A stretch of 64,000 nucleotides of DNA. Origin: Bacillota bacterium. Its GTDB lineage: Bacteria; Bacillota_I; Bacilli_A; Erysipelotrichales; Erysipelotrichaceae. Positions 36,949 through 44,901 of the stretch are shown here, one piece after another. Where the stretch lies: NCBI GenBank assembly GCA_023249475.1, contig JAHFCO010000002.1:54339-118338 (forward strand), in the 5' to 3' direction. The stretch's first letter is position 1. Each line of letters begins with the position of its first letter. Below the pieces are notes generated by a model that was not told the DNA's origin, searched no databases, and saw nothing but the letters and a program-made list of their open reading frames with translations. The translations under genes were made by a program, and so were the position numbers.

Positions 36949-37908
36949 ATGAAAAAAGCATACATCGAACGTTACATCTATGCCGTGACGAAACGCTTGC
37001 CGTTGGCGATGCGTGACGATGTCTCGGCTGAACTGAGCGCGAATATCCAGGATATGATCGCCCAGGACCCAGAGAACGAAGAACTGCTATTGGAGAAACT
37101 AAGGAAACTTGGACATCCCCGGGTGTTGGCCAGCAATTACCGCGGGAAAGAAAGATATGTCATCGGTCCCGAATACTATGACGACTACATCAACACGTTG
37201 AAGGTCGTCGGGGTGATTTTCGTTACGGTCTCCTTGATCACCGGATTCCTCGAAGCGGTCACGGGATTCTCCAACCCGGGCATCCCCGAAGTCATTACCG
37301 CCGTTCTCACCGGTTTGCTGGATAACTTATGGTCGGCGTTGTTGACCGCCTTCGCATGGACAACGGCGGGGTTCTGGATCGCAGGGAACGTCGGGCAAAA
37401 GACCAACAACTCTGACTGGAAACTCAGCGACCTGCCTGATCTTCCCGAACCCAACGTGGCGGAAATCAGTCGTTTCGGTACGGTCGTCGAGTTGATCGTG
37501 GGGGTATCCTTCGGCTTGATCTTCGTTACCTTGATGAGAAACGGATTGCCTTACTTCAATCAACCCGTCATCGATCCGCTGATCCCGTTCTTCTATCTCA
37601 GCATCGCCTTGGACTTGATCGTCGGGATCGTCAAGCTTGCCTATGGGCAATGGCGTTGGCCGGTCGTGCTGGTGACGACGATCGAACACTTCTACGGCGT
37701 CATCTTTGCATACGTGTTCCTGAGTTCCGATTTCCTTAGCCCGAGTTTCTTCCAAGCCATCGCGGACAACAGTAAGTTCACCCTTGCGGAAGCGCTGAGC
37801 GGGTTTGCGACCGGGAAAACCGTCCTGATCTGGCTGATCGTCGTTGGAACGATTATCGATATCATCCAGATCGCCGGGAAGTGGTTGAGGTCGAGGTCGA
37901 AAGCATAA
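36949..37908 (+). CDS. HAAS domain-containing membrane protein
   Basis: A 319-residue protein. The N-terminal ~75 residues (YIERYIYAVTKRLPLAMRDDVSAELSANIQDMIAQDPENEELLLEKLRKLGHPRVLASNYRG) form the HAAS helical domain seen in partners of PadR regulators. Six or so membrane helices follow, from about residue 78. These proteins are thought to act with PadR in envelope or signal sensing, but no member is well understood. It is translated one base after padR and closed by a terminator. Confidence 0.85.
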   Translation: MKKAYIERYIYAVTKRLPLAMRDDVSAELSANIQDMIAQDPENEELLLEKLRKLGHPRVLASNYRGKERYVIGPEYYDDYINTLKVVGVIFVTVSLITGFLEAVTGFSNPGIPEVITAVLTGLLDNLWSALLTAFAWTTAGFWIAGNVGQKTNNSDWKLSDLPDLPEPNVAEISRFGTVVELIVGVSFGLIFVTLMRNGLPYFNQPVIDPLIPFFYLSIALDLIVGIVKLAYGQWRWPVVLVTTIEHFYGVIFAYVFLSSDFLSPSFFQAIADNSKFTLAEALSGFATGKTVLIWLIVVGTIIDIIQIAGKWLRSRSKA

Positions 37909-37913
37909 ACAAG

Positions 37914-37947
37914 ACAGCCTCCTTGCGATTCAAGGAGGCTGTTTTTC
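37914..37947 (+). terminator. strong terminator after HAAS gene
   Basis: Stem ACAGCCTCCTTG/CAAGGAGGCTGT, loop CGATT, then TTTTC. Confidence 0.85.
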
Positions 37948-37967
37948 GTCATACGATGGGACTTGCG

Positions 37968-38867
37968 TTATTCAGGGAGAGATGTGCGCTTGCCGAGATC
38001 GCGGATCACTTGGATCACGCTGGCGGTGTCTTTCCGGCCGTATCCGAGTTGTTGCGCCAAACGATAGAACTGGATGGCTTGGTTCAGCGAGAAGTTGGTT
38101 ACTTTCTCATCCTGACACAGTTGCCTGGCCAATTCCAAATCCTTCATGGACAGGTCGACCGTGAAACTGGCGGAGAGATCGCCGCTGAGCACTTTCTGTT
38201 TCTTCGCACCGAGGATCAGGTTGTTTCCTGAACTTGTCGTCACGACATCGTAGAAGGATTCCAGCGGGATGTTAAGCCGGTCCGCCATCGCGATGGCTTC
38301 GCCGTTGACGATCTGCGTCGCGAACGCCATGTAGTTATTGATGATTTTAATCGCGGAACCATTACCCCGCTCACCCATATAATGAAACGACTTCCCTACG
38401 CAAAGCAAGTAGGGCAACAGGTCCAGTTCTTCGATTTCGTTTTTCGTCGCACCGATCATCAGCGAGAGTTCCCGCTTCTGTGCCCCGAGTCCGCCACCGC
38501 TGACCGGAATATCGATGTAGGTGATGTTCTTTCGGCTGGCCCTAAGGGAGAGTTCCTTGCTTAATGCCGGGGAGACCGTACTGAAATCCAGGATGATCTG
38601 ACCTTCGGCGCCATTTTCCAACAGCCCTTCGGGACCATCGACGATTTCGGCGACTTCAAGGGGTCCGGGTAAACAGAGAAAGACGAGGTCGGCGGATTGT
38701 GCGACCGACTTCACATCAGGAAACCTCGTCGCACCTTTCTCGACCAAGGCGAGACAATTCTTCTGACTCCGGTTATAGACCCCCAATGAACCCAAGGTCT
38801 CCAGAAGATTCGATGCCATCGGGAAACCCATGTTCCCAAGTCCGATGAACACAGCTTTTCGTGTCAT
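37968..38867 (-). CDS. NAD(P)-dependent beta-hydroxyacid dehydrogenase (3-hydroxyisobutyrate dehydrogenase family)
   Basis: A 299-residue oxidoreductase. N-terminal Rossmann motif FIGLGNMGFPMASNL (7-21), substrate loop DIPVSGGGLGAQKRELSLMIG (119-139), and the catalytic helix GNGSAIKIINNYM with Lys174. Family members reduce or oxidise beta-hydroxyacids such as tartronate semialdehyde, glyoxylate or 3-hydroxyisobutyrate. It follows the aldo/keto reductase gene in the same MerR-linked unit, which suggests detoxification or turnover of a reactive carbonyl; substrate not readable. Confidence 0.88.
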   Translation of the reverse strand: MTRKAVFIGLGNMGFPMASNLLETLGSLGVYNRSQKNCLALVEKGATRFPDVKSVAQSADLVFLCLPGPLEVAEIVDGPEGLLENGAEGQIILDFSTVSPALSKELSLRASRKNITYIDIPVSGGGLGAQKRELSLMIGATKNEIEELDLLPYLLCVGKSFHYMGERGNGSAIKIINNYMAFATQIVNGEAIAMADRLNIPLESFYDVVTTSSGNNLILGAKKQKVLSGDLSASFTVDLSMKDLELARQLCQDEKVTNFSLNQAIQFYRLAQQLGYGRKDTASVIQVIRDLGKRTSLPE

Positions 38868-38898
38868 GATGACTCCTTTTCTTTCAATTGAATGCGAA

Positions 38899-38924
38899 AC
38901 GCATGAAGAAGATCCTTCATGCGT
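38899..38924 (-). promoter_or_regulatory. intercistronic hairpin between the two oxidoreductase genes
   Basis: Perfect 10-bp stem ACGCATGAAG/CTTCATGCGT with six-base loop, 6 bases after the aldo/keto reductase stop. No proper T tract, so more likely message stabilisation or partial attenuation than full termination. Confidence 0.45.
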
Positions 38925-38930
38925 CGAAGG

Positions 38931-39785
38931 TTAATCGAATTTGCGCTGATAGCTTGTCAGGCGTTCGACGGTTTCCGGGTCATAATGGGAGAAGAACAGA
39001 CTTTCGGTTTTATCCAGGGTCGCGATGATCGACATGTCTTCTTCACTCAAGGTGAAATCGAAGATGTCGAAGTTCTGTTTCATCCGGTCTTTATTGACCG
39101 TTTTCGGAATGACCGAGATGCCGCGTTGGATCAAATAGCGAAGGGTGACCTGGGCGTTGGTCTTATTGTATTTCGCACCCACGCTCTTTAGTGTTTCATC
39201 CTCGAAAAGGTTGTTTTTCCCCTCCGCGAACGGTGCCCACGCCTGGATCTGGACGCCGTACTTCTTCATGATCTCATGGGCTTTGACTTGTTGGTTGTAG
39301 GGATGCGTCTCGACCTGGTTGACCATCGGGACGATCTTATTGAACTTGATCAGGTCGATCAAACGGTCCGGGTAGAAATTGCTGACGCCGATCGCCTTCA
39401 ATTTTCCCTCGACATATAATTCCTCCATGGCACGGTATGTCCCGTAATAATCGTTGAACGGTTGATGGATCAAAAGCAGATCGAGGTACTCGAGTTGTAG
39501 GCGCTCCAATGAACCCAAAATCGAAGCTTTCGTTTTCTCGTAACCATATTCGGAAATCCAGAGTTTGGTCGTGATGAACAATTCTTCGCGCGCTACGCCG
39601 CCTTTCTTGATTGCATTACCGACCGCTCGTTCATTGCCATAGCCCTGCGCCGTATCGATCAAACGAAACCCGACGTCGATGGCATCGAGTACGCAACGTT
39701 CGCACTCGTCCTGATCCAGGATCTGAAACACCCCGTAGCCCAACGCAGGCATCTTTTTTCCGTTATTCAATATGAAATATTCCAT
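38931..39785 (-). CDS. aldo/keto reductase
   Basis: A 284-residue AKR barrel enzyme. The catalytic tetrad is complete: Asp44 and Tyr49 in RLIDTAQGYGNE, Lys74 in ITTKLW, His107 in LLIHQPF. The NADPH site appears as IPKTVNKDRMKQNF near 230-243. It reduces aldehydes or ketones. GGAGG at 39791-39795 precedes the ATG. Its promoter has the 19-bp spacer and dyad of MerR-activated promoters, and it diverges from the MerR gene, so it is the direct target of that regulator. Confidence 0.93.
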   Translation of the reverse strand: MEYFILNNGKKMPALGYGVFQILDQDECERCVLDAIDVGFRLIDTAQGYGNERAVGNAIKKGGVAREELFITTKLWISEYGYEKTKASILGSLERLQLEYLDLLLIHQPFNDYYGTYRAMEELYVEGKLKAIGVSNFYPDRLIDLIKFNKIVPMVNQVETHPYNQQVKAHEIMKKYGVQIQAWAPFAEGKNNLFEDETLKSVGAKYNKTNAQVTLRYLIQRGISVIPKTVNKDRMKQNFDIFDFTLSEEDMSIIATLDKTESLFFSHYDPETVERLTSYQRKFD

Positions 39786-39797
39786 GCGTTCCTCCTT

Positions 39798-39859
39798 GTA
39801 TACATCCGTTCTTACGATGTATACTGATACTGTACAACCCTGTAGTAACTACAGGTCAA
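39798..39859. promoter_or_regulatory. divergent merR/akr control region
   Basis: For akr (reverse strand): -35 TTGACC (39854-39859), 19-bp spacer, -10 TACAGT (39829-39834); within the spacer CCTGTAG-TAA-CTACAGG (39839-39855) is a perfect dyad. The long spacer with central dyad is the hallmark of MerR activation. For merR (forward): TTGTAT (39796-39801), 18-bp spacer, TATACT (39820-39825). A second perfect repeat GTATACATC-N9-GATGTATAC covers 39798-39824. Confidence 0.8.
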
Positions 39860-39876
39860 GCGAAATGGAGAAAAAG

Positions 39877-40281
39877 ATGTATACGATGAAAGATGTCTGT
39901 TTGAAATTCGACTTTCCGTATGAAACCTTGCGTTTCTATTGTAATGAAGGCTTGATCCCCAATGTGAAACGCGATGAGAACAACTATCGGGTTTTCGATG
40001 ATCGGGATATCGCATGGATCGACGGACTGCAGTGCCTACGACAATGCGGGTTGAGCATCAAGGAACTCAAGGCGTATCTCGCATTATCCCTGGATGGGAA
40101 AGCGAGCATCCCGGCGAGAAAAGAAATGTTGGCGAAGAGGAAGATGGCTTTGCTTCGACAATTGGACGACATCCGCGAAAGCATCGACTACATCGACAAG
40201 AAGCAGCGATATTTCGACGATGTTCTAGCGGGGAAAATCCCTTTCTCAAGCAATCTGGTCAAGGTTGAAGAAGAAGCGTAG
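39877..40281 (+). CDS. MerR family transcriptional regulator
   Basis: A 134-residue MerR protein: winged HTH (YTMKDVCLKFDFPYETLRFYCNEGLIPNVKRDENNYRVFDDRDIAWIDGLQCLRQCGLSIKELKAYLAL) and a coiled-coil dimer helix. The C-terminal tail is short and has no clustered Cys, so metal sensing is unlikely; aldehyde or redox stress sensors of the AdhR/NmlR kind are closer in shape. Start at ATG 39877 chosen for GGAG six bases ahead; an ATG 12 bases earlier has a poor site. It should activate the divergent aldo/keto reductase operon. Confidence 0.9.
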   Translation: MYTMKDVCLKFDFPYETLRFYCNEGLIPNVKRDENNYRVFDDRDIAWIDGLQCLRQCGLSIKELKAYLALSLDGKASIPARKEMLAKRKMALLRQLDDIRESIDYIDKKQRYFDDVLAGKIPFSSNLVKVEEEA

Positions 40282-40312
40282 ATTGCATCGACAAATCAAA
40301 GTCGCCCTAAAT

Positions 40313-40340
40313 AAGAACGGTTGACCCGTTCTTTTTTATC
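40313..40340 (+). terminator. terminator after merR
   Basis: Stem AAGAACGG/CCGTTCTT, loop TTGAC, then TTTTATC. Confidence 0.8.
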
Positions 40341-40401
40341 ATTTCGAGATCTTTTTCTACTCCGGGTTCTTTGTGTTCGTGGATGGATTCGCCATGTTTC
40401 C

Positions 40402-40430
40402 TTGTAAATGCATTCTATATCCGTTATACT
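40402..40430 (+). promoter_or_regulatory. promoter of the O-antigen-ligase-like gene
   Basis: -35 TTGTAA (40402-40407), 17-bp spacer, -10 TATACT (40425-40430). It leaves a leader of about 130 bases before the ATG at 40568, in which no clear ribosome site or riboswitch fold is evident. Confidence 0.55.
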
Positions 40431-40567
40431 AACCAAGGTTTGAATTTTGAACCCGATGATCGATTTTACCGTACATGGGTGTCAATGAAACCACATTTTC
40501 TTGAAAAACGGAGACAATCCGCTCAATATTAACGACGGCTTAACAAGGAATCAACTAAACTATCCCT

Positions 40568-41818
40568 ATGAATTTCAATCAGCAAAACACGGTTTTTACC
40601 TATCTCAAAAAGCGAATGATCCACCCGTTGGAAACTTTTTGCATCTTCATCCCCATGGTTTCGTTTTTCCTTCCGGTCGATCTTTTCTTGCTCGGTCTTT
40701 CCTCTTCCGTCCTGTTGATCCTCTTGGATGTTAAAAACGTGAAGAAACTTGTCTTTACGCATCACAATTACCTGCTTTATCTGTTTTGTTTCTATATGTT
40801 CGTCTTGGCAAGTGTCAATAAGAATGTCCTGGGTCAGATCGCCTCAGGTCTGTTCTTTCTGGTCGTCGTGTATGTCACCTACCTCCGGACGAAAATGGAT
40901 CGCGGGCTCTTTGAAGAATTGATGGTCCTGTGCGGAATCGGATCGATGTTCAGCTTGTATTACTGTACCGTGGACTTCTACTCGACCTCGACCTTCCTGC
41001 TCCTCGATTTCTTCGCGAAGTACATCCCGATCCCCTACACGTTCATCACGGAAATCGCCAAGAACCTTCGCTCGACCAGCACCTTCATCAATTCGAACTT
41101 CTACGGAAACATCAGCGCCGTCCTGTCCTTGATCGCGGTATACTATATTCTTCGCGAGTTCAGGATAAGGAAAAGTCATCCGGATGCATCGTGGCGGAAG
41201 ATGGCATTCTACGCCATCGTCCTGATCGTCAATCTGTATGGTCTATCGTTGACACAATCGAGGTCTTCCGTTCTTGCATTGCTTGCCGGCCTTGCGTTCT
41301 TGATTCTTACCTTCGACGTACGATGGTTCATCGCCTTGCTGATCCCGTCGATCCTGGTGATCGTCTTCCGATTCGAACCGATCCTTTCTCTGTTGCCCCG
41401 CTTGGACAGCTTGGCCGGATCCGCCAGTACCCGTCTTGAAATCTATCGCATCGCCATGCAGGAAATCCGGATGAACCTATTCTTCGGGAAAGGGTTTTAT
41501 ACCTTCCCCATGGTTTATGCGAAGTATACCGACGTGTATAACCTCCACGCCCATAACCTGATCTTAGAGTTCATGTTGAGTGCGGGTTTGGTCGGGACAT
41601 CCTTGCTGGTCGCACGATTCGTTTCCCTCATCTACCGACCCATCAAAGAATGGTTCGTGAAAGAGAATGAATACATGCCCTTACTGTTAGGGATCATCGC
41701 GTTGGAGATCGCCAACGGCTATACCGACGTCGTGCTTTTGTTACCCCAGTGTTTCATCCTATTCAGCCTTGTCTTGATGTGTACGGAGGTCAACCATGAA
41801 GAAAATCAAAAAAATTGA
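40568..41818 (+). CDS. O-antigen ligase family protein (Wzy_C)
   Basis: A 416-residue protein with 10-12 membrane helices. The Wzy_C signature is visible: GLSLTQSRSSVLALLAGLAFL, a large outer loop GSASTRLEIYRIAMQEIRMNLFFGKGFYTFP, then LHAHNLILEFMLSAGLVG with the conserved His, and a terminal helix pair. Family members join glycans or attach them to lipids or proteins. No glycosyltransferase or other polysaccharide genes are nearby, so its acceptor is unknown. The ribosome site before the ATG is weak. It overlaps a small ORF at its 3' end. Confidence 0.85.
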   Translation: MNFNQQNTVFTYLKKRMIHPLETFCIFIPMVSFFLPVDLFLLGLSSSVLLILLDVKNVKKLVFTHHNYLLYLFCFYMFVLASVNKNVLGQIASGLFFLVVVYVTYLRTKMDRGLFEELMVLCGIGSMFSLYYCTVDFYSTSTFLLLDFFAKYIPIPYTFITEIAKNLRSTSTFINSNFYGNISAVLSLIAVYYILREFRIRKSHPDASWRKMAFYAIVLIVNLYGLSLTQSRSSVLALLAGLAFLILTFDVRWFIALLIPSILVIVFRFEPILSLLPRLDSLAGSASTRLEIYRIAMQEIRMNLFFGKGFYTFPMVYAKYTDVYNLHAHNLILEFMLSAGLVGTSLLVARFVSLIYRPIKEWFVKENEYMPLLLGIIALEIANGYTDVVLLLPQCFILFSLVLMCTEVNHEENQKN

Positions 41819-41927
41819 AATCGCGGTATTGGTCGCGATGGTCATCGTAAGTTTCACTTATCCGAGTTTCCTGTCCGAATTGAAAGATACGACGGTTTTT
41901 CGCGAACTGATCCGCTTGTTTTTCTAG
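41796..41927 (+). CDS. 43-residue single-pass membrane peptide
   Basis: A short ORF overlapping the ligase stop by 23 bases: a basic start MKKIKKIE, one hydrophobic stretch (about 9-26), then a charged tail ending RELIRLFF. GGAGGT five bases ahead of the ATG is a strong ribosome site, better than that of the ligase itself, which supports translation. Function unknown; an accessory to the ligase is plausible from the overlap. Confidence 0.6.
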   Translation: MKKIKKIEIAVLVAMVIVSFTYPSFLSELKDTTVFRELIRLFF

Positions 41928-42041
41928 TTCCCACCACAAGTTAAAATCCAATAGGATACGTTTCGATTGAAAAGTAAAGGGATGGATGTAGAATGTGGGT
42001 GAAGAGATGGATCGTCGATCTTCGACGGAAAGTGTGAACCG

Positions 42042-42494
42042 ATGGATGAATCGCTCATCGCCCCCTGCGGGATGAACTGCGGCCTCTGCGTCAGTTATCT
42101 CGCCAGGAAACACGAAATCAATACGCAAGGGTTTCATAAGTCCTATTGCCCGGGGTGCATCGCCCGAGGGAAGAACTGAACCTTCATGAGACAACATTGC
42201 GATCTGTTAGGGAAAGGCAAGGTGCGATACTGTTTTCAATGCGATGCTTTTCCCTGCGATCGCCTGAAGGCGCTCGATCTTCGCTATCGCACGAAGTATC
42301 ACCTCAGCATGATCGACAATCTCACCCGGATCAAAGAAAAGGGCATCGGGATTTTCCTCCTTGAAGAGGAAGAGAAATGGAAATGTCGAAAATGCGGGGA
42401 TGTGGTCTGTTGCCACAACGGATTGTGTTTGAAGTGCGATTTGGAACGGTTGAAGATGGATAAGAAATACCGGTGGGGGGAGACAAGCCAATGA
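42042..42494 (+). pseudogene. DUF3795 cysteine-rich protein interrupted by in-frame TGA
   Basis: One 150-codon frame encodes a DUF3795-type protein: APCGMNCGLCVSYLARK at the start, CPGCIARGKN, then TGA (42177-42179), then TFMRQHCDLLGKGKVRYCFQCDAFPCDRLK, an internal RTKYHLSMIDNLTRIKEKGI helix and a C-terminal CRKCGDVVCCHNGLCLKCDLE zinc-finger-like region. The TGA falls where relatives carry Cys, one base from TGC or TGT. Either a nonsense mutation, a sequence error, or selenocysteine; no convincing SECIS hairpin is visible just downstream. A plausible promoter is TTGAAA (41967) and TAGAAT (41989). Confidence 0.65.
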
Positions 42495-42627
42495 TTTCGC
42501 ATGATGTCGGGGGATCCTTCCTGCACGGAATGGATAACGGAAACAAGAGAAGGGTCGATGCGACGGATCCGAAGAATGAATCGAGAATCGAAGATCCCTT
42601 GCGTTGGCGAATCGAAAGGGTGAAACC

Positions 42628-43500
42628 ATGAAAAAAACCAGGTCAAAGAAGACGAAGCAGATTCTTCGGGGAGGATTTTTGGTTCTCATCGCCGGTTTTT
42701 TCGGTCTGTATGTCTATCTTCGCAGTGCGGAAGTGTTGGACCCGAGTCGGATCGATTGGCTGACCGGTACCTTGGTCGCCCATCGCGGGGTCCATGACAA
42801 CGAAAACGGGACACCCGAGAACACACTCGCCGCATTCGGTGCCGCCATTGAACGCGGGCTCATCATCGAACTGGATGTCCAATCCACCAAAGACAATCAA
42901 ATCGTCGTCGTCCATGACGATGACTTGGAACGATTGCTTGGGCTTGCGGGGAAAGTGAAGGAATACACCTACGATGAAATCAAACAGAAAAACATCCTGG
43001 ACTCCGACCAGGTGATCCCGCTTTTAAGCGATGTCTTGGATTTAGTCGACGGCAAGGTGCCGGTGTTGATCGAAATCAAGAACGACCAGGAAGTCGGGGA
43101 ATTCGAGAGCCGGGTCGCACGGATCCTCGAGGATTATGAAGGACGGTTCGCGGTGATCGCCTTCAATCCCTATACCTTGCGATGGTTCAGGGACAATGAA
43201 CCCGAGATCGTACGGGGACAGATTTCCGGTCATTATACGGTGAGTGAAGAAGACAAGTTGAAAGGCAAGAAACCGAGGGTATGGTACGAACGCTTCATGT
43301 TGTCGAACCTGCTTGTGAACTTCGAAAGCCGGCCGAACTTCATCGTCTATGAGATCAAAGATACCTCGCTTGCACGGATCCGTTGGTTCAAAGAACTAAA
43401 CGTCCCGTTGTTGGGATATACGATCGACAATCAAGAAGAGTATGACCAGGCGAAAGGGTACTACGATAATCTCATCGTCAACACCGTCGATTTAAAGTAG
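42628..43500 (+). CDS. membrane-anchored glycerophosphodiester phosphodiesterase
   Basis: A 290-residue GDPD with one N-terminal membrane helix (about 12-31) after a basic start. Catalytic residues: AHRG with His52 and Arg53, the GTPENT Glu64, ELDVQSTKDNQIVVVHDDDLER with Glu81, Asp83 and His96, and the LIEIK strand near 145. It hydrolyses glycerophosphodiesters to glycerol-3-phosphate and alcohol, here probably outside or at the membrane. ATG at 42628 follows AAAGGGTGA. It stands alone with its own terminator. Confidence 0.9.
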   Translation: MKKTRSKKTKQILRGGFLVLIAGFFGLYVYLRSAEVLDPSRIDWLTGTLVAHRGVHDNENGTPENTLAAFGAAIERGLIIELDVQSTKDNQIVVVHDDDLERLLGLAGKVKEYTYDEIKQKNILDSDQVIPLLSDVLDLVDGKVPVLIEIKNDQEVGEFESRVARILEDYEGRFAVIAFNPYTLRWFRDNEPEIVRGQISGHYTVSEEDKLKGKKPRVWYERFMLSNLLVNFESRPNFIVYEIKDTSLARIRWFKELNVPLLGYTIDNQEEYDQAKGYYDNLIVNTVDLK

Positions 43501-43521
43501 GCGATAAACCATCGAGACAAG

Positions 43522-43549
43522 GACCGACTGGAAACCGTCGGTCTTTTGT
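43522..43549 (+). terminator. terminator after GDPD gene
   Basis: Stem GACCGAC/GTCGGTC, loop TGGAAACC, then TTTTG. Confidence 0.75.
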
Positions 43550-43629
43550 TGAGACGAAGTCAGGGGCAACTCATGCGCACATCAAGGGTAGATGTTGTAT
43601 ACTGAACGCATGAATCAGGAGAAACACAC

Positions 43630-44283
43630 ATGAAAATCGAAATCTGGTCGGATTATAGCTGCCCGTTCTGCTACATCGGGAAGACGCATTTGGAGAAGGC
43701 GTTGAAAGAACTCAAGTTGACGGATGACGTGAATGTCGTCGTCCGTGCGTTTCAATTGGATCCCTTAGCTCCCAAGGAGACATCGGAAACGACCGCGGCG
43801 ATGCTGTCGCTGAAATATGGCGTAACCCTCCAACATGCGACCAAGATGGTCGAAGACGTCGCGACCAAGGCGAAACGTAGCGGGATTACCATGAACTACG
43901 GGAAGGTCAAGCCGACCAACACCTTCGACGCGCATCGCGTCATGAAGGCGGCGAAAGACAAAGGACAGAAGGAAGCGTTGATGAAAGCCCTGTTCAAGGG
44001 ATATTTCGAAGACGGGTTGAACCTGTCCGATCCTGACGTGCTGGAAAACATCGCCAAAAGTTGCGGGATGGATGTCGTCGAAGTCAAGTATGTCTTGAAG
44101 AACGATTCCCATCGTGACGAAGTCGAAAGCGATCTGCAGTACGCAAAAAAGCTGGGAATCCGGGGCGTCCCGTACTTCCTCATCGATTCGAAAACCGTCA
44201 TCAACGGCGCACAGTCCGTCGAAACCTTCGTCGAAACGATTCGCAAAGCCTATATCGAAGAAAAGAACTCTCGCGAACTTTAG
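43630..44283 (+). CDS. DsbA family oxidoreductase (FrnE-like)
   Basis: A 217-residue cytoplasmic thioredoxin-fold protein of the FrnE/2-hydroxychromene-2-carboxylate isomerase branch: IWSDYSCPFCYIGK with CPFC at 11-14, a helical insertion with FQLDP, and the cis-Pro loop GIRGVPYFLID near 180. Without a signal peptide it acts inside the cell; family members reshuffle disulfides under oxidative stress. A TATACT -10 box at ~43596 and AGGAGAAA precede the ATG. It is a one-gene unit. Confidence 0.92.
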   Translation: MKIEIWSDYSCPFCYIGKTHLEKALKELKLTDDVNVVVRAFQLDPLAPKETSETTAAMLSLKYGVTLQHATKMVEDVATKAKRSGITMNYGKVKPTNTFDAHRVMKAAKDKGQKEALMKALFKGYFEDGLNLSDPDVLENIAKSCGMDVVEVKYVLKNDSHRDEVESDLQYAKKLGIRGVPYFLIDSKTVINGAQSVETFVETIRKAYIEEKNSREL

Positions 44284-44289
44284 TCAAAG

Positions 44290-44311
44290 AAGCGGAACCC
44301 CCGCTTTTTTC
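44290..44311 (+). terminator. terminator after frnE-like gene
   Basis: Stem AAGCGG/CCGCTT, loop AACCC, then TTTT. Confidence 0.7.
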
Positions 44312-44344
44312 TATGTCAATCTCAATATAGTTATCATAACCATA

Positions 44345-44379
44345 TTGACTAATGGTAATAATTAGATTATTCTGAATTC
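44345..44379 (+). promoter_or_regulatory. promoter of the DUF1836-degV unit, leaderless
   Basis: -35 TTGACT (44345-44350), 17-bp spacer, -10 TATTCT (44368-44373). The ATG begins seven bases after the -10 box, which puts the transcript start at or next to the first codon; no ribosome site is present. An upstream GTTAT-C-ATAAC palindrome lies at ~44331. Confidence 0.55.
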
Positions 44380-44901
44380 ATGGAAAATATACCGCAAGAA
44401 ACAACGAATCGATTACCAAGATGGGAAGAGTTGCCCGACCTGGATCTTTATATGGACCAGGTGTTGAGTTTGACCGACCGATACCTTGATCCACTCTCGG
44501 TGAAACCCATCACGGCGGCCATGATCAACAATTACGTGAAGCTGAAACTGATTCCGCCGACCAAGGGGAAACGGTATAGCCGGGTCCACGTGGCGTTCAT
44601 CTTTGCGATCGCGATCCTGAAGGATGTTTTTGAAATCGCCCAGATCCGCGATGGAATCCTGATCGAAACGAACATCCTCGGACTCAAGAACGCATACAAC
44701 CAATTCACCAACGAAGTCGAAAACGCGATCCGTTTGGTTGAGAAACAAAGCGGTCAGGCTCAGCCGATCGCCTTGATCGAGGGTGAAATCATGGAAGAAA
44801 ACAAGATCATGAAGTTCGCGGCGTTGAGTTTCGCGACACAGAGGCATGCGAAGACCTTGATCCAGCAGACAAAACTCAAAGGAGAAACCAGCCATGAATG
44901 A
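44380..44901 (+). CDS. DUF1836 protein, MerR-like putative regulator
   Basis: A 173-residue DUF1836 protein. The central LSVKPITAAMINNYVKLKLIPPTKGKRYSRVHVAFIFAIAILKDVFEIAQI resembles a MerR-type winged helix (the MINNYVKLKLIPP turn and the R-Y-S-R-x-H wing). DUF1836 is often next to degV, as here, where the frames overlap by eight bases. It may regulate its own operon. Start appears leaderless. Confidence 0.85.
   Translation: MENIPQETTNRLPRWEELPDLDLYMDQVLSLTDRYLDPLSVKPITAAMINNYVKLKLIPPTKGKRYSRVHVAFIFAIAILKDVFEIAQIRDGILIETNILGLKNAYNQFTNEVENAIRLVEKQSGQAQPIALIEGEIMEENKIMKFAALSFATQRHAKTLIQQTKLKGETSHE

Noticed and set aside
35836..37908. Integrated prophage or island at ssrA
   Set aside because: No integrase and no second copy of the ssrA 3' end seen; only an AT-rich gap and two ordinary regulatory genes.
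42186..42494. Stand-alone short gene starting at ATG 42186
   Set aside because: The frame upstream of the TGA encodes the missing N-terminal cysteine motifs of the same family, so this is the second part of one interrupted gene.
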